NCBI RefSeq assembly: GCF_042100115.1
Contig: NC_091281.1
Coordinates: 1-64,000 of the forward strand
Source: Alternaria dauci
Taxonomy: Eukaryota; Ascomycota; Dothideomycetes; Pleosporales; Pleosporaceae
Direction: 5' to 3'
DNA: 64,000 nucleotides
Part shown: one piece after another, positions 18,808 to 29,700 of the stretch
Position numbering within the stretch: position 1 is the stretch's first letter
How the letters are laid out: each line of letters begins with the position of its first letter
Made by a program: the position numbers and the translations under genes
The notes under the pieces: generated by a model
Told to the model about the DNA's origin: nothing
Databases searched by the model: none
Seen by the model: the letters and a program-made list of their open reading frames with translations, nothing else

Positions 18808-21800
18808 TTAGCAATGCTTCTTACTTGGGAAAAGGGCCTCTCTTAGGGAAGTCTTACCAATCTTCTTCGTCATCTCCCGTACCGAAAGCACCCAACCATC
18901 GTCTTCCTCCGACGGGAAGTAATCTGGTCGAAGAGACCAGAGCATTCTTGTTACCAAGGCGGCCGCAAACATTTCAGAGTTCTTGGTTGGTCCTTTGGAA
19001 AACTCAGTCGCATTCACCGCTACAGTAGGGGTAGCTGAAGAGGATGCAAGGGTTAACACCAACATGAGCATTAGATCGCATTTTGGCTGACCTAAGCACT
19101 CGATGAGGCACTGACGTGCTCTGTGGTAGTGTTCACGAACCTTCTGATTCATGCCGGACTTTGAGAACTGGCCGTCCAACTGCTGAAAACCTTTTTCAAC
19201 TAGCGGCGGGATGGCGTTAAAAGGGATTTGGCAACCAAAGTCGATAGTACTCTTTGTTTGCGAGCGCCGCTTTGCTTGGTGTACTGCCTCAATCGCTGCC
19301 CGCTTGAGGCTGCCCGGTCTCGCCGCTATAGCGGATGGGGCCGGAACGTTACCGACTAGCCGCGTCATTCTCCGGTAGCTCAATCGGCCATGGTATGAAC
19401 CAGGCACACAGTCAATGCGGCACGCCGCTAGAGCTGACATTATGGCGCTGATCCAGTATTCCTCCTTCATCGCCTTGGCCCTGGCGTGTTGCACGGCAGC
19501 GCGTAACACAGTGAACCAGCTCGCGTTCTTTGAAAAGAGGTAGCTACTAGATTGGCCATGGCTGTTAACACACTCCCAGTAGAGCTCTTGCGCAAAGTCG
19601 CGTCGCGTCTGGCTTCTCAAACCCGAAGTCGCTTCTGGATAAAAGACAGGAAAGATCGACTCGTACTCCCTGTACTGTGTTAGCGGCTGATATTTGAAAC
19701 GCTAATTGCACGAACCCTGCAGAGAAGGGGTGCTCGCTTTCAGCCCAACGCGTCACCTGCTCTTGCGCCTCCTGTCGTGCCTGCAGTGTTGTTAGGCTTA
19801 CGCTTTGAGCATTGCCCCGTCCGCCCTTGTTCAGAGCGCGATAGAATTGGTGTGTTACGAAAGCGATTGTCTGCGGCTTCCACATCTCTTCGAGCACCTC
19901 TACTAGGAACTCTTCTGCGCCACGAGGCCCTTTACCTGTGAGCCCACCAAGCTCACGGAACCATACCTCGCTGTGACAATAAGCGGCAACCTGGGGCCCA
20001 TAGTGGTGGCGAATGGAAGCAACGTGCATCATAATAGGTCGTCCATTGTCCATGCGCGGCCAACGCACTAGGTTAGCATGGCCACTGCCTTGCAGATTGA
20101 GCATGTTGGGGTCGATAAACGGCCACCCACCCTGCTCAATGCTTTCTATGGTGCAGAGAGGCCCGAGCACTGAGCCCACTAAAGACCGGGGGAACCCAGT
20201 AAAGCAGTAGCTGCCAAGGCGATCGAATGCGGCCACACCTTCCGCTAGGGCAAAAGGCAGCCCTTTAGAGCCAGCAGCCTTGAAGCGACGATAAAACTCG
20301 TCTGATGCGTGCGCGAACAGACTAGCAAAGGAGGAGAGAACCTTTGGAAAGATGCGTTCTTTGAACGCGAAGAGGACATCAATGTAGGTAGGTTGTTCCA
20401 GCGAGAAGTACCGGATTAGCTGGAGGATAGGTTGAAGCACTGTCGCAAAATTCCGTTGACCGTCAGCTAACTGCGACACCTGCACAGACAGAACTTGCTC
20501 CATCCTAAACGCGTACAGTTCTTCCTTTATAGCGGCTTTAATCCGCTGTTGCTCGCGAGCGAACGGTTGGGAAGACGTAGGGTTATCAGGAGTCTGTTCG
20601 CCTCGCAATTTCCGCAGTAAACGCTGCCGCTTCGCCGCTACCCGAGGGTTTAGGTTGCCATCCTGATCTGGCAGCGTCAGGGCAGCCGTGGCAATGCCCT
20701 TGGTAGCAAGTAAGTTGCCGGGGCTATGGCGTATAGTTCGCTTAATGTTGGAGTACGCCTGAAAATAACCACTAGTCAACACGCTCGCACCGTTGTTCTG
20801 ATAGCTCATGTTGTCCTCCATTACAGCGAGCACGTTGTCGCGTAGGAATGCTGGGGGCTGCGCGGAGGAGAAGTTGCCGTACGATGGATGGAAGGCAAGA
20901 GGGTAGAAGGTAAAGTCGCGCGGGTGTTGGTATTGGCGAACAACGTTGTTGCGATTGGCAAGGAGGCAGCGCGCAGGTGCGAGAATGACACCGACGTCAT
21001 TAGAGGCGTTAGGGAGGTTGGAAGATGCTATTGAGTGGATGTCGACCGCTAGCGCGTAGGAGACCGTCTCAATGCTCTCCAGTCTATACTTGTCCTCTAG
21101 TGCGCGTAGAAGATCCTGTGTGTAGTTATCAAACGGCTGTTGATGGTCGTGCGGCGGGGGAATTGGATCGCCTGTTTGTGTACCGCTCTGTGGGGGCGTA
21201 GCCCCCTCTGCGCCGCCTTCGGACCTAGCCGCCGCGTCTTCAGAGTTAGATAAATCATTCTGAGAGTTTGGTAAATCATTCCCAGAGTTTGACAAATCAT
21301 TCCCAGAATCAGACGTCTCGCTATCAGAGTCAGACGTCTCGTCATCAGAGTCAGACGTCTCGTCATCAGAGTCAGACGTCTCGTCATCAGGGCGCAACCG
21401 GGTTTCCTTAGGCAGACTATTGAGTTGCTCAGTAGACAACTCAATTGGAAGGTTCTGCCCGTAGTCATACGCATGGAACGCTGGCAGGTTCTCAGTCCAG
21501 AACGGATCCTGCGTGTTCTTGCGCACGTACTCTGGCCACCCTTCCATGAACTGCTCCTGGAACGTTTCCCACTTGACGATTGAGATCGATTGCGACTGGG
21601 GTCCATCCAATTTCCAAGAAGCCTCAACACCCTCTCCAAGTAATACGCCTGTAAGGAAGACTTTCTTAATGTACGACGTAAGGAACAGGGCATGGGAGGG
21701 TTTGAGAGCGCTGTGCTCAGACGCCTTCTCGCGGCGTTTGCGACGTTCGCTGCCTGACAGAAGAGGGTCTACTGTGCTATCGACAGGGTGCATAACAATA

Positions 21801-22418
21801 AACCAAGATTCGCGCGTTCCACCCTTTGCAAGACGGAAGGTACGATGCTCCATATCAAACGACAGTCCGTGGCTGTGTTTAGCGCTGTATGGAGCTCGCC
21901 AGTGTTTAAAGCTGATTGTTACGTGGTCGAAGAACGTAGAGAACTTCACAATGGGTTGGAGCGGCCGGCCGATGATAATGATAAGGTCGAGGTGGAACTC
22001 AGGGATAAATTTGTCCTCAGGCTTGGCTGGTCGGGACCCAACGCGCCTCGATCCGTAGTCTATCGTGTATCGCTTCTGCAGCATTCCAATAGCCTTACTG
22101 CCGTTAAATTCGGGGCTGTCTATCATCTTGATAAATCCCTTCACTACTACGTAGTTACTATATGCGTACAAGTAGGATGCTCTTAAACTCACCAGGTAGT
22201 CGGTGGTCACCTCCGCTGTGGTCAATAGCCCAGGTAAGTTGATTATTCGCTATTGCGTCTTCGTCCCCAAGGCTGCTCTCGTGGTATTCTTCTCCATCAT
22301 GCTCGTCAGGTTCTCTATCGTGCTCATCAGGTTGCACATCTTGGTACAGGCCGTCCTCCTCTCCAGCACTGCTGTTATCGTAATCGCTATCGTTTTGTTG
22401 TGCAAGATCTAAAGACAT
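18808..22418 (-). CDS. Protein of unknown function, about 1,172 aa, three exons
   Basis: Built from three frames joined by two predicted introns: exon 1 22418-22193, intron 22192-22147 (GTGAGT donor, TACGTAG acceptor, 46 nt), exon 2 22146-19716, intron 19715-19670 (GTTCGT donor, GCTAAC branch, TACAG acceptor, 46 nt), exon 3 19669-18808. Exon lengths sum to a multiple of three. An alternative first acceptor 3 nt later also keeps frame. The start is MSLDLAQQNDSDY with an acidic first 70 residues. A low-complexity acidic run of DDETSDS units sits in the middle, followed by a long globular half (for example GSYCFTGFPRSLVGSVLGPL). No signal peptide or clear catalytic motif seen; family not recognised. 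It is tandem with, and 158 bp downstream of, the ParB-like gene on the same strand. Confidence 0.72.
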
Positions 22419-22576
22419 GATGATAAGAACAGTATTATATAAAATAGTACGTTGGCTAAGGGCTGAGGATCTTGTAGGGTAGATCGATAGATGATGATCG
22501 AGAATCACAATATCCAGTGCAGAGGAAAGAGGAGAGGAACAGTGTCTATTGGGTTAGGGCTAGGGTCAGATACGGA

Positions 22577-24844
22577 TTACTTCCTCCAAGCCCCTCGTTG
22601 TTTCTGTCGAGTCTTTTCGCTTGGAGAAGCACTGCCCTCTACAGCTACCTGGTCGCCAAGGGTGTGTTTCTTACGGTGTTTCTTTCGGGTCTTTTCGCTT
22701 AGAGAAGCACTGCCCTTTACAGCTACCTGGTCGCTAAGGGTGCGTTTCTGACGGTGTTTCTCTCGGGCTGCAGCAAGGTCGCTTAGACTCAAGTCCTCAA
22801 TCCCCCTGTTTTGAACTTTGGTCTGCTGGGATGCCTTGGGTATGCGCGGCTCAGTTGAGGGGTGAGAAATTAGCTCTGGGGTAAGCTGGTCCGAACTCGA
22901 CCGTGCTGAAACGCTACGTGCCGCTTCAGAGACTGTCAGATTGAGCTCTCTCTCTCTGCTAGACTCGGCGTTAGAGTGCCTTGCGGGCAGCGGAACCTCT
23001 TGACTTGTATTATCAGAGTCTTCTAGAGTGTGTCTAGACATCCATTCAGTGATTGCGACCTGAATTGTCTCTAGCAAGTCGTTTGCTGCCCTAGTAGACT
23101 GGAGCGCAGGTTCGTTGACGACTTCAGGGACCTGACAGATAGCATCACACGCGATTTGTGCGATTGTAGGCGTTCGCGCTATGTAGGTATCGCTTTGAAT
23201 TAGGCACGCCAAGTGCTTGTTGTGCAAGGTTGGCCCTGTGAAACTGGTCACAATTGACAGCAGTTCTCTCCACACCTTATGCTGGAAGCGTGCGCCGTAG
23301 TTCTTGATCTCTGCACTTGGGTACTCGTCAATATAGCGGTCTAGTATAGAGCTTGTGAATGCTTCCGCATTTTGCTGTACGTGTTGCAGTACTTCTTGTT
23401 GGAGGTCAAGAGATTTTTGATCAGCCTGGCCGGCATGCCTGCTCTGCAGCACGGGCACTAGATACTTCCGCAGTGCGGGTTTGTTGTTGTCGCTGTCAGA
23501 CACCTTGGCGGATCCGCTGTTTACCCATTGGCTGACGTGGGTCATAATACTCCTCATAAGCTTCCCCTCTTTCTTCGGGGTTTTTAAGAGAGCGAGGATG
23601 TTTGTGTACGTGTGTGTGGGCTTTGAAAGTACAGTGGAGTATAGCGCATGGTAGGCCTCATTGCTTAGAGTTGGGAAGAAGCCCTGCCGGCGCGTATGGG
23701 AAGGGCCAGGATCCTTGTCTAACTCCTCGCCAGGGTAGAACAGGTCTTGTACGTCATGGGGACTTCGTGCCTGGGGCAGGCTAGCTAGCGTGTTCCAGTC
23801 TGCTAAACTGGCGTCAACCCCATACTGCTTTCGAATAGATGTAGAGATGCGAAGTACGTTCTCAAACGCAGCGAACCAATGCTAGACAGTAGATTAGCAA
23901 GACAGGTCAGAGTATTTCGGCGGCGGGTTACACATACGTCATCTATCCGACAACTAGCCATCCACTCAAAAGTGGAGAGATTAAACGTTGCCTGCCCAAT
24001 TGCGGTAGAACACCAACGCGTAAGCAGGGGCTGCCAGTTTTGATTTCTCCACAGGGTAACTAGCCGCCGTATTGGGAACTTGACGCGGCTACTAAGCTGA
24101 AGATGCTCTCTCATCTCTTTCTCAACTGACTTGCTTGAGCCTTGAAAGAGATTGGCGTTTGTGCAGAACAGGCTGGTTAACTCGGACCATATCTGGCCAT
24201 GATTGTCAGGGAGCGTAATATCGGCCCGATTCGCCCGAAGTTTAACACGAGTGTCTGGTGGTAGCGTGTCTAAAAAGGTTAGGGGCTGTTGTTCACAGTA
24301 CGCGCGTTAAGGGGCACCCGCCTTTATCGTAGATGCGGCACACCCACCACCTCTCCTCTTCTCCTAACTGCCGAAGGCGAAGATACTCTTTGAATGCCTC
24401 TACACGATGGTGACCCGTAATAAGTTCCGCTGTCCCTCCAGTCACGCTTTTCCAGCTCTTGAACGACGGCCATTCCAATCCTTCCTTATCCGCAAACGTG
24501 GCAGAAGTAACTGTGCTCTGAGCTGGCAATTCCACCTTCAGATGATGAAGCATCTGCTCTACGTGTTCCTTAGAACAGGCAATCTGCAGTTGGTGGCTAG
24601 GGTCTCGTCGAAGAATACCAGTTTCGTTAAAGATCTCGCAGAGGCGGCGCTGGTGTGCTGTGTCAATAGACCTATTGACACCAAAACTCCATTCTGCGCT
24701 AAGCGCATCGATTGGAAACTTCGCTATAGCGAGTAGGTATGGCGCAGCTTGTTCGTGGATAGGAGTTGTCTCTTCAATCTCTGGATCATTCGTACGCTGC
24801 CGTTTGCTGTTTTTGGTTAAAACGTTTGCTAGAGGGCGCTTCAT
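22577..24844 (-). CDS. ParB-like N-terminal domain protein, about 717 aa, three exons
   Basis: Exon 1 from ATG 24844 carries a ParB/sulfiredoxin-fold-like domain: a positioning segment (WSFGVNRSIDTAHQRRLCEI), then GGTAELITGHHRVEAFKEYL with the GHHR box typical of ParB-type nucleotide or substrate pockets. A clear 56-nt intron lies at 23937-23882 (GTATGT, GCTAAT, TCTAG). Between them the frame must shift near 24290. A 58-nt intron 24343-24286 (GTGTGC donor, TTAAC branch, ACAG acceptor) does this and makes all joins phase 0 (501, 348 and 1,305 nt), but it removes VCRIYDKGG, which looks coding, so a real frameshift is the alternative. The C-terminal part is basic and contains two copies of a roughly 24-aa unit around DQVAVKGSASLSEKTRKK. 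It may belong to the fungal DUF3723 group; this is from memory and unverified. Confidence 0.65.
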
Positions 24845-25002
24845 TGCAACGTTGTTAGAAAGAACACAGAAACTAAGGTAAGTGGAAAAGAGATAAGAGA
24901 AGGTAAGAAAGCAATAGAGAGGTACTACACAAGGTATAAGTAGGCGAGAAGCCGTCTATTCTTGCATAGGCCGCTGTAAGTCTAGCGGTGAGTGTTAGTC
25001 AC

Positions 25003-26095
25003 TCTCGCCCCCAAGGGCAGCACCTTACGGCAATCCGCGGCTACTATCTCGCCCCTGGGGGCAGCACTCTACGCCTACTATCTCGCCCCCGGGGGCAGCA
25101 CTCTACGGCTACTATCTCGCCCCCGGGGGCAGCACTCTACGGCTACTATCTCGCCCCTGGGGGCAGCACTCTACGGCTACTATCTCGCCCCTGGGGGCAG
25201 CACTCTACGGCTACTATCTCGCCCCCGGGGGCAGCACTCTACGGCTACTATCTCGCCCCTGGGGGCAGCACTCTACGGCTACTATCTCGCCCCTGGGGGT
25301 AGCACTCTACGGCTACTATCTCGCCCCCGGGGGCAGCACTCTACGGCTACTATCTCGCCCCCGGGGGTAGCACTCTACGGCTACTATCTCGCCCCTGGGG
25401 GCAGCACTCTACGGCTACTATCTCGCCCCTGGGGGCAGCACTCTACGGCTACTATCTCGCCCCCGGGGGCAGCACTCTACGGCTACTATCTCGCCCCTGG
25501 GGGCAGCACTCTACGGCTACTATCTCGCCCCCGGGGGCAGCACTCTACGGCTACTATCTCGCCCCTGGGGGCAGCACTCTACGGCTACTATCTCGCCCCT
25601 GGGGGTAGCACTCTACGGCTACTATCTCGCCCCCGGGGGCAGCACTCTACGGCTACTATCTCGCCCCCGGGGGTAGCACTCTACGGCTACTATCTCGCCC
25701 CTGGGGGCAGCACTCTACGGCTACTATCTCGCCCCTGGGGGCAGCACTCTACGGCTACTATCTCGCCCCCGGGGGCAGCACTCTACGGCTACTATCTCGC
25801 CCCTGGGGGCAGCACTCTACGGCTACTATCTCGCCCCTGGGGGCAGCACTCTACGGCTACTATCTCGCCCCCGGGGGCAGCACTCTACGGCTACTATCTT
25901 GCCCCTGGGGGCAGCACTCTACGCCTACTATCTCGCCCCCGGGGGTAGCAACTTGCAGTAACTTGCAGCAACCCGCGCCTACTATCTCGCCCCTGGGGGC
26001 AGCACTCTACGCCTACTATCTCGCCCCTAAGGGTAGTACTCTATAGATACTATCTTACCCCTAGGGGTAGACCTCTATAGCTACTCTCTTACCTC
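25003..26095. repeat. 34-bp tandem array, about 30 copies, decayed at its right end
   Basis: The unit is CGCCCCTGGGGGCAGCACTC plus TACGGCTACTATCT. Two transition sites vary (CCCCT/CCCCC before GGGGG, and GGGGGCAGC/GGGGGTAGC). Variants recur with a period of nine units (about 306 bp). Because 34 is not a multiple of three, one frame stays open for 318 codons; this is not a gene. The last copies (from about 26020) are C-to-T decayed, marking the right border of clean DNA. A short CAACTTGCAGTAACTTGC insert interrupts it at about 25949-25976. Confidence 0.95.
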
Positions 26096-29000
26096 TAACC
26101 CTATGCTAGTTATACTGTTTACCTCTATAGTATTACTATTATTAGCCTTATCCTACGCGCTAAGTACTAGTATCTAGCCTAGTTTAATTATATTAATAAG
26201 GATAAGAATACCTATAATAACTACTTTTAGGTAAACTTTAGTCTTACTACTAATAACTACTACTCTTATATAAACTTTAGTACTCCTATCTATACTAATA
26301 GCTAGAATATTAATACTACTTATATAGTAAGTTACTTTAATATCTATATAGAGGTTAACTCTAAGTATAAGCCTTAAGGTAGGGCCTTCCTAAAGTAACT
26401 TATTAAGCACGTCTACGAGGCTAAGACTATAGTTATTACTATTAATATAGGTAACACTTTACTCTATAAGCTAGGCATTATCTATAACTTAGCCCTCTTT
26501 ATAATAAGTATTACTATAGATAGTACTATATACCTAGGAGAGTATACTATTACTATTATTATTAAGACTATTAATAGTAAGCGTAACTATATCTAGTATA
26601 TCCCTACTCTATCTATACCTAATTATATATCCTATAATAAATATTACTTAAGCTACTAGAGATACGTTAGACTAGGAATTCTACGCACCGCGGCTTATAT
26701 TAATAGTAACACTAGAAACTCTATAATACCTATTAGAGAGCACTTTATCTTAAAATCCTACGCCTAATAATAAGATATACGCACTAGTCCTAATATAGGA
26801 GGAAGAATAGTTAGTTCCTTATAATAGGTATTATATATATATTAAGAGGTATTATACACTTTATAGATAGATAATATAATAACCTATTTATACATGTAAT
26901 CCTTTTATTCTATTATAACCTACTTAGTATAAACCCTAACTAAATTATTCTATCTCTTACTTAGATAACTTAGCTTAATAATATAAAGAAGAAGTACTAT
27001 ATATCTAGTAATATATTACTAGGGTAGGGGTTAGTAAGAAAGTTTCTAGCTAACCCTAAGATAGATATTTATAGGGGGGTAGAGGCCGTAGATATATAAC
27101 TATTATAAAAGAGCACTTATTCGCTAGATTATATTAGGGACTAAGCGGAGAGCTAGTAATAAAGGAAATAAGCGTAGAAGACTAGAAGGAATTTAGACGT
27201 AACTTAGATATAGGATAAAGGTAGTACTAGTTAAAGGCTTAGTTTAGAATTAGAGTGTTTACGTTATTTCTGTAAAAACTAGTAAGTAATACGTATATTA
27301 AAATAGGCTTAACTATAACACGGTTCGCGTAGTAGGTAGAAATAATTATAAAATATAATAATAGTATGTATAATATATCTGTTGTAGTAGAGGTACTCTA
27401 TATAGCGTAGATATTAGAATAACTACTACTAGATCTACTTATACTAGAGATATTAGATAAGGATAAAGTAGATAGTTATAATATATAGCTAGCATTTTAT
27501 ACCTAAGGTAATAGTAGAATTATAAGGGGGGGTATTATAGAAACTAAAGACCTTAGGGTAGAAATAGAAGAGTTCGTAGGTAGCGAGTTTAGTATCCTAA
27601 GTACGTACCCTAATTAAGAGATAAGAGAAGAGTATATATATTTATACCTATAAGGTAAAGGTAGAGATACCTACCTTACTAGAAGGGGGTAATTTGTTAC
27701 TATAATAGGGGTGTAGAGAAAACTTAGGAGAGTTTATAGGGAGTAGTATATAAAATATATTTAGTAACTAGCTACTACTAGTATATAGTACTATAAATAA
27801 ACTAGGGGGGTTATATTAAAAGTTTCCTATATACCTCTATTTACCTATAGTTTAGTGCTAGCTATAGCGCAGGTGTTTAAAGTGTATATATCCCTTTATA
27901 TAGATAAAAGTTAATAGGTTAGCGCTACTTAAACTCCTACTTATCCTAGCCCTCTAAAGGTAAAGGTAGAGGAGTTATACTATATAGGGTGCTAAGTAAC
28001 TACGTAATATCGTCGCCCTAAGTAGCCTTAAACTAATTTTAGAAGGTGTAATAGGACTTAAGAGGAACTTTAACCTCTACTATAATATTAAGAGTACTAT
28101 ACTTATTTACTAGAAGGATATCCCTTATAAGACTAATTATTATATTTCTAGGTATATAAAGTATATATAGGAAGATAAGCTTAATATATAAGTCCTTCTA
28201 TATAGTAAAGCGGGTAGTAGTCTTAAGGAGGAGTCTTTCTATAATTCCTTAATACTCTAGGCCCTAGTAGGGTAGGACACTAAGGCTAATAGAATAAACT
28301 ACTATTTTACTCTATAACTACTAGACGAAATTAAGACTAAGGTCTTCTACTTTAGAAGGAACGCTCTTAGAGATATAGAGAAATAGTAACTCTAGCGTTA
28401 TTATAGCTTCTATAAGAGAGTTAATCTCTATAAGAAAACTAATAAAGGTTCTAAGCTAAGTGCGCACCTAGTAGAAGAGTTATCTAATAGGCTTCTTAGG
28501 TAAGTTATATAGAAGGCGCGTAAGTAAAGGCGTATTATAGTCTACGTACACGATAGTTAGCCTAAGTAGAGTATAATTATAGGTGAAGCTAGTGTATAGG
28601 ATAAGAGGGCGTTCTTAAAGAGCGTACTTAAGGTAATTAAGAAAATAGCCTTTTACTTAGCTAGTAATAAGTAACTATAGGAGTTTAACTATTTTAATCG
28701 CTAGCTAATTATATACGGGCGTAGAAAGATTACTAAGGATAATAAACTCTAAAGGGTCCTAGAGGATAGTAGCGTTAATTATAGTATAGAGTACCTCTAG
28801 GGGAACACTATAGGTAAAGTTATTAAGTACCTATATAGCCTACTCTTTATTCTTATTAATAGGTATAGTAGTAGTTTATGTTTAGTAGAGTAGTATAGTT
28901 AGTTTAAGGATATAAGGAGAGAGTAGATAGTATAGAGTAGAGAGAAGGAAGGTTAGTTATATTATTAGGGGAACTCTATATAGATAGACTAGCACTAGCA

Positions 29001-29459
29001 AGACCCCTATTACGTAAGAGATAAATACTATATCCTTATAACCTTATTAATAGTATATAAGGAACTCTAACCCTATATTATTAGTACTATTATATATCTT
29101 TATTTACTTCGAATAGTTTATTTCGATTAGGAGAAGTTTTTAAACTACCCCCTACTACTTACTCCTATGGTACTAGAAGGGACGTATACCTTACTATACT
29201 AACGTTATAAAGCGTATAGGCTTTATAAGCTACACTACTTATAAAGGTAAGTAGGATAAGAAGAAAGACTAGGTAAGGGAGAGGGGGGTAAGAGAAGGTT
29301 TCTATTAACCCCCTAATTATTATATTACTTAGGCCTAACCTAACTATACTAGTAGCCTTACGAAAAGCTTTACTATAAATATAGGTATCTACTATAAACT
29401 CCCCTTACTTAGTATACTAGTAGCTAATATTTACCTCTTAATAGTCCTATAGAATATCT

Positions 29460-29700
29460 TTTAAGCCTACTTAGAAGAGGCGGCCTTACCCTTACGCGTA
29501 CGCTTATTATAAGACCTATCCCTAGGTTTAGGTTTAGTCTTAGTCTTAGACTTCTTTATAGTAAAACCTATAAATCCTTTATTACCCTAACCCTTACGAA
29601 TGTAATTAGTAAGCTAACGCTTCTTACTACTAGTAAAGTAAGCGTAGTTAGTAGCGTTAGGTGTCTATAGGGGGTAGTCCTTTAAAGCCTATAATATCTA
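29460..29700 (-). pseudogene. Decayed frame with Lys-rich C-terminus, unknown element
   Basis: Read on the minus strand and ignoring RIP stops, it gives a continuous frame ending in a very basic tail (KKSKTKTKPKPRDRS) and running back toward higher coordinates. It may be the nucleic-acid-binding end of a transposon ORF1/gag-like protein. No family assigned. Confidence 0.35.

Noticed and set aside
15912..24844. A Starship-type giant element with a tyrosine recombinase captain
   Set aside because: No recombinase is recognisable in the three genes or their flanks; the only hint is a possible DUF3723-like protein.
24992..25948. A 318-codon open frame
   Set aside because: It lies wholly in the 34-bp array; a unit length not divisible by three cycles the frames and happens to lack stops.
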